Positions 58,021 through 64,000 of a stretch of 64,000 bases of DNA are shown one piece after another. Numbering within the stretch: position 1 is the first letter of the stretch; each line of letters starts with the position of its first letter. Origin of the DNA: Candidatus Allochristensenella caecavium (GTDB lineage Bacteria > Bacillota > Clostridia > Christensenellales > QAND01). Location of the stretch: NCBI GenBank assembly GCA_904397865.1, contig CAJFOS010000003.1, forward strand, positions 123,864 through 187,863. Reading direction: 5' to 3'. Below the pieces are notes generated by a model, which did not search any database, was not told where the DNA came from, and saw only the letters and a program-made list of their open reading frames with translations. The position numbers were made by a program, and so were the translations under genes.

Positions 58021-58863
58021 TCAATATTCGTAATTGCTTTGATAGATGTTCATCATCTTATTGTAATGGTCCGCAACGCTTCGATTGGTGGTTTTACGCA
58101 TTTGCGGATTGATACGCTGGTCAATGCCGGCGGCGGCCATGGCGTCATTGATGGTGGACAGAACGGTTTTTTCATCCTGCTGCAAAAGTGCCCCAACATT
58201 GAGCGCTTTGGCATGGTGTTCGCTGGAAACCGCAAGCGCTTTAAGCATATGGCTAACCTGCTGGATATACAAGTCGATAGGATAATCATATTGCTTGCAG
58301 CGGGCGATGCCCTCTAAAAGCGTATAGACATAACCATAATGAATGGCAATGACAACCAAATCCACAATTTCGGCGGCGACAGCGGTGGATTCGCTACAGA
58401 AGACGGGAACGGACAGCGCGGCAAGCGTATCCTGAATTTCTTCAAAGGCGGCTTTATCACCTGAATAGAGCAGATATCCCGTATGCGGGCCGACTTCTCC
58501 CTGATAGGTAAGGATACAGGAGTCGATATAGCGGCCGCCGTCTTCTTCCACCAGTTTTTGCATGGCCAGGACATCGGAAGGTACTTCCGAGGTGGTGTTG
58601 ACGAAAATCTTGCCTTTGAGACTGCCCTTGGGCAACGCCTCCAGAACGGAGCGTACAATTTTATCGTTGGGTAGGTTGGAAAGGATAAAATCTGCCTCCA
58701 AGGCATCGGCCAGGTTTTTTGTATAATGTGCGCCGCGTGCAACAAACGGCTGGGCAGCCTGTTCGTTCAGGTCAACGATGGTGACATCGTGACCGGCGTT
58801 CATAAAAGCGTCGACAAGGTTGCTGCCCATCAAGCCGCATCCACAACATGTTACTTTAGCCAT
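58021..58863 (-). CDS. NAD(P)-binding dehydrogenase of the 6PGDH / 3-hydroxyisobutyrate dehydrogenase superfamily (copy 1)
   Basis: 280 residues. An N-terminal Rossmann domain has VTCCGCGLMGSNLVDAFMNAGHDVTIVDL, then DFILSNLPNDKIVRSVLEAL and GKIFVNTTSEVPSDV. The C-terminal helical half has AAEIVDLVVIAIHYGYVYTLLEGIARCKQY. The family includes imine reductases and beta-hydroxyacid dehydrogenases; the usual catalytic Lys of HIBADH is not clear here. ATG at 58863 follows AGGAGG; 58896 would overlap the previous gene. It is a close relative of the adjacent upstream gene, so the pair arose by tandem duplication. Confidence 0.83.
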   Translation of the reverse strand: MAKVTCCGCGLMGSNLVDAFMNAGHDVTIVDLNEQAAQPFVARGAHYTKNLADALEADFILSNLPNDKIVRSVLEALPKGSLKGKIFVNTTSEVPSDVLAMQKLVEEDGGRYIDSCILTYQGEVGPHTGYLLYSGDKAAFEEIQDTLAALSVPVFCSESTAVAAEIVDLVVIAIHYGYVYTLLEGIARCKQYDYPIDLYIQQVSHMLKALAVSSEHHAKALNVGALLQQDEKTVLSTINDAMAAAGIDQRINPQMRKTTNRSVADHYNKMMNIYQSNYEY

Positions 58864-58892
58864 TTTGGTTCCTCCTATTTGATGGTATGGGC

Positions 58893-59735
58893 TCAATTGA
58901 GCTTATAGCTTTCCATGACGGACGTCCAATGGGCGAGCAAATCGGCATGGATTTGTTTTTGCCGTTCCGGTGTCAATTCCTTGACAGCGTCAGATTTTTG
59001 AACCAAATCGACGAGTTGTTCCATGGCGTGGATATTATCGTCATAATGTCCATAGTCTTCACCGGTGGAAAAACAGAGGAAAGTATTGCGATGAGCAGCT
59101 TCGGCCAGCGGCGGCATGGCTTTTTGCACATGGAACACATATTCTTCAGGCGGATACCCATATTTAGCGCACAGAGCCAATCCGTCTAGGAAGGAAAGTT
59201 CGAAAATAGATTGTACGCCGGTAGCGGTATAATTGAGCAGTTTCGCGCCGATGATGTTTTCGCTGGCAAATACAGGCTTGGAGAAAGCGGATAAAATGTC
59301 CTGGATTTGTTCGAACGCAGCTTTGTTACCCGAATAGACGACATAGCCGTCATCGGTGCCAACATCGCCAGCGTGGCTGATGACGGCCGCATCCAGATAC
59401 AGTGCGCCGGTCTGTTCGATATAAGCCTGTAAATCAGCGACTTCTGCCAGTGTTACGTAGGTGGGATTGACGATGATTTTGCCTTTCAGCATGCCGGTTG
59501 GACAGGCAGAAAGAACGGATTTAACAACCCCGCTATCCGGCAGACAAAGCAGGATACATGCGGTGTCTACCGGAGCTTGTTCCAATGAAGAGACACAATG
59601 CGCCCCCTGTGCGACATAGGGCGCGGCCATCGACGAATTGACGTCGACGATGGTGACATCATGGCCGGCTTTCATCAAAGCGGAAACGAGCTGGCTTCCC
59701 AGCGCCCCGCAGCCGACACAAGTAATCTTTGCCAT
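58893..59735 (-). CDS. NAD(P)-binding dehydrogenase of the 6PGDH / 3-hydroxyisobutyrate dehydrogenase superfamily (copy 2)
   Basis: 280 residues, the same length as copy 1. The two start alike: KITCVGCGALGSQLVSALMKAGHDVTIVDV here against KVTCCGCGLMGSNLVDAFMNAGHDVTIVDL there; GKIIVNPTYVTLAEVADLQAYIEQTGALYLDAAVISHAGDVG and SGNKAAFEQIQDILSAFSKPVF also match. Middle and C-terminal parts differ more, suggesting different substrates. The first gene of the pair, 29 bases upstream of copy 1, preceded by AGGAGG. Its regulator could be the MerR-type protein encoded just upstream, but that gene points at the hydrolase promoter. Confidence 0.83.
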   Translation of the reverse strand: MAKITCVGCGALGSQLVSALMKAGHDVTIVDVNSSMAAPYVAQGAHCVSSLEQAPVDTACILLCLPDSGVVKSVLSACPTGMLKGKIIVNPTYVTLAEVADLQAYIEQTGALYLDAAVISHAGDVGTDDGYVVYSGNKAAFEQIQDILSAFSKPVFASENIIGAKLLNYTATGVQSIFELSFLDGLALCAKYGYPPEEYVFHVQKAMPPLAEAAHRNTFLCFSTGEDYGHYDDNIHAMEQLVDLVQKSDAVKELTPERQKQIHADLLAHWTSVMESYKLN

Positions 59736-59918
59736 GAGAAATCCTCCTAAAATGATGTGTAACAGGTCTTGTGTGTACAGTGTTACAAAGAATCATGAAC
59801 AAATATATTATACTATATCCCACTTTGCGTTGACAAACAGATTGCAGAATAAAGCGAGGTATGCGCAACAAGGGATGACTGGAATACAAATATGCCGGAA
59901 GGCGTGCTATTACGGGCC

Positions 59919-59949
59919 AATACGGTTTGCCTGCAGGGCAAACCGTATT
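59919..59949. repeat. Hairpin at the end of the merR gene
   Basis: AATACGGTTTGCC/GGCAAACCGTATT, a perfect 13-bp stem with five-base loop, ending on the stop codon of the leftward merR gene. T tails are weak on both strands, so it is a terminator only with doubt. Confidence 0.5.
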
Positions 59950-60386
59950 TAACGATGCGCATTTTGATAAGCACGCCGAATATCGTCCGGCATATCCGCT
60001 GGCTGCATGTGGCTGAGCCGGTGTTCATTTCCATCTTTGATAGCCTGGCCATAATACCAGCATTTGAAGGTGAGCATGTCCAACACCTGGTTCATGCGCG
60101 CGATTTCAGCTTCGACTGCTTCCTTTTGGCGTAAAAATAACTGTTGTCGCTGCGGATACGTTTGACTACCTTGTGTGCACCAGAGCATGAACTGTTTGAT
60201 ATCTTTAATTTCCATGCCGGATTTTTTGAGACATTCGATAACGCGGAGCGCTTCCAGTTCTTTTTCACCGAACTTGCGGATGCCGGAATCCCGGTGCATA
60301 TCGGGAAACAGCCCTTCTTTATCATAATAGCGCAAGGTGGAAATGGGCAATCCGAACATTTGTGATACCTGGCCGATGGTGTACAT
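59949..60386 (-). CDS. MerR-family transcriptional regulator
   Basis: 145 residues. N-terminal winged helix-turn-helix YTIGQVSQMFGLPISTLRYYDKEGLFPDMHRDSGIRKFGEKELEALRVIECLKKSGMEIKDIKQFM, then a coiled-coil dimerization helix (~80-115). The short C-terminus has one Cys (CWYYG) and is of the small-effector or aldehyde-sensing type rather than metal type. It is divergent from the alpha/beta hydrolase gene. The shared gap holds a promoter with the 19-bp spacer that MerR proteins act upon, so the hydrolase gene is its probable target. Confidence 0.9.
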   Translation of the reverse strand: MYTIGQVSQMFGLPISTLRYYDKEGLFPDMHRDSGIRKFGEKELEALRVIECLKKSGMEIKDIKQFMLWCTQGSQTYPQRQQLFLRQKEAVEAEIARMNQVLDMLTFKCWYYGQAIKDGNEHRLSHMQPADMPDDIRRAYQNAHR

Positions 60387-60432
60387 ATGCTGCGTACGCT
60401 CCTCACTCTAAAAATTTTTTGACATCTAAATA

Positions 60433-60463
60433 TTGACCTAAAGTTAGGTTTAGGGATTAAGGT
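60433..60463 (+). promoter_or_regulatory. MerR-type promoter/operator of the hydrolase gene
   Basis: TTGACC (60433-60438), a 19-bp spacer and TAAGGT (60458-60463). The spacer holds the inverted repeat CCTAAA (60437-60442)/TTTAGG (60449-60454). A 19-bp spacer with a dyad between -35 and -10 is the hallmark of MerR-activated promoters, which are untwisted on effector binding. Confidence 0.75.
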
Positions 60464-60532
60464 GATTATAACACAAAATAAATGTTTCATCCATACAGGA
60501 TTGGCAGGATGGATCGATAAGGAGGAAAAAGC

Positions 60533-61510
60533 ATGGAAGAAAGACGATGGATGGAAAAAGAATGGGATAAAACATTTCCCCAAAGCGACAAGGTTACGCA
60601 CCGTAAGGTTACTTTCCACAATCGATACGGTATCACGTTGGTAGCGGATATGTATATCCCTAACGATATGAAAGAGAAGCGGCCGGCGATAGCAGTGTGT
60701 GGTCCTTTTGGGGCGGTAAAAGAGCAAGCTTCCGGTTTATATGCCCAGACGATGGCAGAACGGGGTTTTTTAACACTGGCATTTGACCCCTCCTTCACAG
60801 GGGAAAGCGGTGGAGAACCCCGGTATGTAGCATCTCCGGACATTAACACGGAAGACTTTCAGGCGGCGGTAGATTTTCTGTCTGTACAGGATGATGTGGA
60901 TGCGGACAAAATTGGAATCATAGGGATATGCGGCTGGGGCGGCATGGCATTAAATGCGGCAGCGATTGATACTAGAATCAAGGCGACAGTAGCGGCTACG
61001 ATGTATGATATGACCCGTGTCAATGCAAAAGGATATTTTGACGCAGAGGATAGCGAACAGGCGCGGTATGAAAAACGAAGGACATTGAATGCGCAAAGGA
61101 CCTTGGATTATAAAAACGGGACATATGCAAGGGTTGGCGGAGTTGTGGACCCGTTGCCGGCAGACGCTCCTTTCTTTGTAAAGGATTATTATGATTATTA
61201 CAAGACAAAACGAGGGTATCATGCCAGGTCGCTCAACTCCAATGACGGATGGAATATAACCTCAACGCTATCTTTTTTGAACATGCCCATTTTGCAGTAT
61301 AGTGATGAAATTCGCAGTGCGGTGCTATTGGTACATGGCGAGAAGGCGCATTCCTGTTATTTTAGCCGGGATGCATTTGCTAAATTGACAGGGGAAAATA
61401 AGGAATTGATGTTGATTTCTGATGCAGTTCATACAGACCTGTATGACAAAACGGAGATAATTCCCTTTGACAAGATGGAAGTATTTTTCAGAAAATACCT
61501 GGGATGCTGA
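60533..61510 (+). CDS. Alpha/beta hydrolase (dienelactone hydrolase/YcjY-like)
   Basis: 325 residues. The alpha/beta hydrolase fold is seen from RPAIAVCGPFGAVKEQASGLYAQTMAERGFLTLAFDPSFTGESGG; the nucleophile elbow reads GIIGICGWGGMALNA, with Cys in place of Ser, as in dienelactone-hydrolase-like families. IKATVAATMYDMTRVNAKGYFD, VLLVHGEKAHSCYFSRDAF and the terminal His in SDAVHTDLYD complete a likely catalytic set. The substrate is unknown, perhaps a toxic ester or lactone sensed by the divergent MerR. ATG follows AAGGAGG. Confidence 0.87.
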   Translation: MEERRWMEKEWDKTFPQSDKVTHRKVTFHNRYGITLVADMYIPNDMKEKRPAIAVCGPFGAVKEQASGLYAQTMAERGFLTLAFDPSFTGESGGEPRYVASPDINTEDFQAAVDFLSVQDDVDADKIGIIGICGWGGMALNAAAIDTRIKATVAATMYDMTRVNAKGYFDAEDSEQARYEKRRTLNAQRTLDYKNGTYARVGGVVDPLPADAPFFVKDYYDYYKTKRGYHARSLNSNDGWNITSTLSFLNMPILQYSDEIRSAVLLVHGEKAHSCYFSRDAFAKLTGENKELMLISDAVHTDLYDKTEIIPFDKMEVFFRKYLGC

Positions 61511-61846
61511 GCGACAGGGAAGATGGGGCCTCGTGTGGCCGTGGATAATGGGTTAAGCGATTGGGCGAAGGAGAGCGGAAAAGTCCGTATAGACAGTGGT
61601 TGGGACACAGCAAAAAGGCAATGAGAAAACATCTTTCATCAAGTGCTTGAGCAATGGCGGTTCTTCTTTATTGTAAATATGCTATGCAATTGAAAAAATA
61701 ACAGGGCGGGCAGATATCTGCCCGCGTTTTGATTTGTAAAGATATAAATATTCAATCGATCCTTTCAATGCTGTTGCTAAGACAAATAAAGCACGTAGGG
61801 AAGGGATGAAAATCAGACGGTGAAACATTAAAAATGCGGGAGCATA
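61511..61846. other. Gene-free stretch with terminator
   Basis: No credible gene. It contains a perfect palindrome GCGGGCAGAT/ATCTGCCCGC (61706-61725) followed by GTTTTGATTTG, a terminator for rightward transcripts. The sequence turns AT-rich from about 61660 onward. Confidence 0.6.
61706..61735 (+). terminator. Terminator in the gap after the hydrolase gene
   Basis: 20-base perfect palindrome GCGGGCAGATATCTGCCCGC followed by GTTTTGATTT; it lies about 200 bases after the hydrolase stop. Confidence 0.75.
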
Positions 61847-62383
61847 TCATCGATTCCTTCGGCCAAAACCCGCGGTAGACACTATTTTGAAAATATCTCT
61901 GTCCGGCTTCAATAATTCACAGATAATGTCTCCAAACATGTAGGCATCTGCTCGATTTGTTTTTTCCTGTACAGCTAATAATTGCATTAGAACATACAAG
62001 AATTCCACATTATATTCTCCGAACAAACTTAGAGTTGAATATTGTGTTATATCGATTATTTTTTCGCCATATTCAATTAGATTTTTTAATGTTGCAAAAT
62101 CATTGTTCGTTAAGGGCACACAAGTATTCCAACAGTGCTGAATCGCCAACAGGTAACGCCGTGTAAGCGCTTCATCCCCCTGCAGCTTCATTAGCATGTC
62201 CACAGTCCAATGAATATGTTTGGGAGTACGAATTTTTTGCCCTTTTTTCTTATATTTGATTACAATATCAAATTGCGACAAACTTCCCTGAAAAACGCAA
62301 ATGGTGTAATCAGTAAAAATGAACTCGATGATTGCTTTCTTAGTCTTTTTTTCTATGTACTGCGTCTCTTTACAAATAATCAC
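61847..62383 (-). CDS. Unknown protein linked to adenine methyltransferase
   Basis: 178 residues, no signal peptide or membrane segments. The start MIICKETQYIEKKTKKAIIEFIFTDYTICVFQGSLSQFDIVIKYKKKGQKIRTPKHIHWTVDMLMKLQ has a strand-rich, Lys-rich beginning; the rest is helical (LLAIQHCWN, FATLKNLIEYGEKII, FLYVLMQLLAVQEKT). It lies 14 bases downstream of the Dam-like gene and is very AT-rich compared with neighbours. It could be a partner or restriction subunit, but no nuclease motif is certain; PD-(D/E)XK is not evident. Confidence 0.7.
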   Translation of the reverse strand: MIICKETQYIEKKTKKAIIEFIFTDYTICVFQGSLSQFDIVIKYKKKGQKIRTPKHIHWTVDMLMKLQGDEALTRRYLLAIQHCWNTCVPLTNNDFATLKNLIEYGEKIIDITQYSTLSLFGEYNVEFLYVLMQLLAVQEKTNRADAYMFGDIICELLKPDRDIFKIVSTAGFGRRNR

Positions 62384-62397
62384 ACGAAAACCCTTTC

Positions 62398-63462
62398 TTA
62401 ATAATTAGATATAAGTAGTTCTCCGACGAGGTTACCCCTTGATTCACCCTTGCAGCTAATCATACGTTTTGTGTCGACTCTTTCGATTCGATAGGCGGAG
62501 TAGATATCATCAAAAAAGTTATCATCCGCATTTATATGCTTCGGGTCAGAATTGCTCAGTAATATTTTGGCGCCCTTTTTATCCATTTCATTGAAAAAGC
62601 TAGCAAGTTTGATTTGGTCATTTTCTATAAAAAGATTTTGCGTATAAGCAGTGAAATTTGCTGTATTCGTAATGGGCCTGTAGGGGGGGTCTAGATAAAC
62701 AAAAGTATTTTTATCAATGAAGGTTGCGGATTTACTATAGTCGTCACATACGATTGTTATCCCCTGTAGTTTTTCTGAGGCAGTGCGCAAATTTTTCTCA
62801 TTACATATCGGTGGTCGTTTATACGAACCAATAGGCACATTAAACTCGCCTTTTCGGTTGACGCGATAAAGCCCATTGAAGCATGTTTTATTAAGAAAAA
62901 TCATCAAAGCAGCTTTTTGTATGTCCGTATAAGACTTATCATGAAGTTTGAGCGTATTGAAAGCATTACGAGATTCCCAATAATACTTTTTTCTCATATC
63001 AGTATCCAATGGCCAGTATTCATTTTGCATTGTATAAAGTATTTCTATCAGTTCATCGATGTGGTCGCGCACTACACAATACGCATTGATAAGTTCAGTA
63101 TTAATATCGCCGATATATATTTCTTTTAAATTATAATGACTGAGGATATCAAATAATACAGAGCCGCCACCGACAAATGGTTCTGCATATTTTGTGATTG
63201 TTCCATTACCAAATGGATAATATGACCGGATTTCTTCAAGCAGTTTTGATTTTCCACCGGCCCATTTTAGAAAAGGTGTAACAGTACTTCCCCCTTTTGT
63301 ATCGCGAAGCAAAGTCTTCACGCCGGTTGGACTTTCCGCAGCGATAGAAATGCTCTCTATATTCTCAACTGCAGTTGCTTCCGCAATTTTTTGCTCTGTG
63401 CAGAGAACCGCTGCCCTATTTTGTGAAAATTCCTGTTTGTGAGCAGCTTTTTTTGCGGGCAT
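62398..63462 (-). CDS. D12-class N6-adenine DNA methyltransferase (Dam-like)
   Basis: 354 residues. After an N-terminal extension of ~60 residues, TPFLKWAGGKSKLLEEI (SAM-binding motif X/I), YAEPFVGGGSVLFDIL, NGLYRVNRKGEFNVPIGSYKRPPI and the catalytic DPPYRP (motif IV, D-P-P-Y) are present in the alpha-group order. It methylates N6 of adenine, with a site such as GATC likely but not proven. ATG at 63462 follows AGGAGG. Codon use is AT-richer than the rest of the window, suggesting transfer. The unknown gene follows 14 bases later. Confidence 0.92.
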   Translation of the reverse strand: MPAKKAAHKQEFSQNRAAVLCTEQKIAEATAVENIESISIAAESPTGVKTLLRDTKGGSTVTPFLKWAGGKSKLLEEIRSYYPFGNGTITKYAEPFVGGGSVLFDILSHYNLKEIYIGDINTELINAYCVVRDHIDELIEILYTMQNEYWPLDTDMRKKYYWESRNAFNTLKLHDKSYTDIQKAALMIFLNKTCFNGLYRVNRKGEFNVPIGSYKRPPICNEKNLRTASEKLQGITIVCDDYSKSATFIDKNTFVYLDPPYRPITNTANFTAYTQNLFIENDQIKLASFFNEMDKKGAKILLSNSDPKHINADDNFFDDIYSAYRIERVDTKRMISCKGESRGNLVGELLISNY

Positions 63463-64000
63463 AAAATTTGTCCTCCTACGAAATCCCTACCGCTGTATTA
63501 TATTCCAAAATACGAATAATAGGAACATTATTTTCAATTAAAAACTTTCTCTGGAAAAATTATCTTGTAAATGAGCAAAATACACGAAAGCCCTATTACC
63601 TTGGTGCTTCCGGGCATTTTGAAACACAGAGGTACGTTTATCGCTTCGTAGCTCTTGGTGATATCGATTTTGCTAACTCTGTTAGCCTTCCGTCCTCATT
63701 TCCTCAGCAAGATTTTTTCACGGGATTTTATTAGAAAAGTGTTGACTTTTCAAGGTTTGTGATAGTTGCCATTTCAAAAACAGACCTCAAAGGGATTTCC
63801 TCTAAGGCCTGTTTTTATCTGCTGTTCGGTATATATGTCTGTTGCTTGTCCATTGTTCTTATGACAACGATTTTTGTAACAAATACGCTATCCGTATGTG
63901 CAAAATGTCAGATTCGTTTTACTCCCACTCGGCAAATTCAGATATAGTAGGGTGTATTTGAGGTGATTTCGCAGGAAAAACTTTCGCAAATATGTTAATA
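63463..64000. other. AT-rich stretch to the right window edge
   Basis: I see no gene. The frames present are short and without ribosome binding sites or family features. A hairpin at 63776-63816 is the only structure. The region may hold the upstream promoter of the methyltransferase gene. Confidence 0.5.
63776..63816. terminator. Candidate terminator near the right edge
   Basis: AAAAACAG (63776-63783) pairs with CTGTTTTT (63809-63816), extended by CCT/AGG with one mismatch, leaving a loop of about 17 bases. It would serve a leftward gene lying beyond the window or a short rightward transcript. Confidence 0.5.

Noticed and set aside
63468..63947. Small plus-strand frames at the right edge (63468-63734 and 63759-63947)
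   Set aside because: No ribosome binding sites, no domain features, and the second lies across a hairpin; AT-rich chance frames.

Overview
The window looks like a chromosome segment of an anaerobic, spore-forming Clostridia-class Firmicute of roughly balanced GC content. The reasons are the sporulation genes gpr and spoIIP, the conserved Firmicutes order comEC-holA-rpsT-gpr-spoIIP, a B12-type ribonucleotide reductase, a type III glutamine synthetase, FeoAB, frequent TTG and GTG starts, and strong purine-rich ribosome binding sites. No rRNA, tRNA, CRISPR array, integrase or intact transposase was recognised.

Layout. 1-6.7 kb is a nitrogen-assimilation block: a leftward glnN (cut by the window edge) is divergent from a three-part glutamate synthase, a class I glutamine synthetase and an ANTAR-type RNA-binding regulator. 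Both divergent leaders carry the same arrangement of promoter, a 5-bp hairpin with an AAAGNN hexaloop, and an overlapping terminator, so the regulator probably acts on them by antitermination. 6.8-9.5 kb holds an ABM-domain protein and feoAB. 9.6-17.8 kb holds an HD protein, a Dabb protein, an ECF S-component, comEC, holA, a DUF1989 protein, rpsT, gpr, spoIIP and murI. 17.9-20.2 kb is the B12-dependent ribonucleotide reductase, interrupted once by an in-frame TGA at a Cys position that is conserved in the family. 20.6-28.8 kb has an EF-G-like GTPase, thrB, mutY, small membrane and lipoprotein genes, a YdeI-like protein and an ABC-F protein. 28.8-43.0 kb is mostly a surface-polysaccharide region, AT-richer between about 28.8 and 38.4 kb: a DUF2142 membrane protein, a Wzm/Wzt-type exporter, two very large multi-domain glycosyltransferases, a heavy-metal exporter-like permease, a GH25-LysM protein, a DPM-like glycosyltransferase, a DUF2304 protein and galE.

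43.4-52.5 kb contains a thioesterase and then the operon ygeX-ygeY-ssnA-preA-like-hydantoinase, which resembles the selenium-linked anaerobic purine/uric acid catabolic clusters of gut bacteria. A broken copy of part of the preA-like gene lies just upstream at 43.16 kb. 52.6-61.5 kb carries transporters (MFS, CDF), acetyltransferase-like genes, ferritin, a tandem pair of related dehydrogenases and a MerR regulator divergent from an alpha/beta hydrolase. 61.8-63.5 kb, at the right edge, is an AT-rich pair: a D12-class adenine methyltransferase and an unknown protein, possibly a restriction-modification remnant.

The most unusual signals are the in-frame TGA in nrdJ in a genome that also carries selenium-metabolism marker genes, the twin ANTAR-like attenuators, and the tandem 45-bp repeats in the leader of ygeX. 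All family assignments come from motif recognition by eye; no database search was run.
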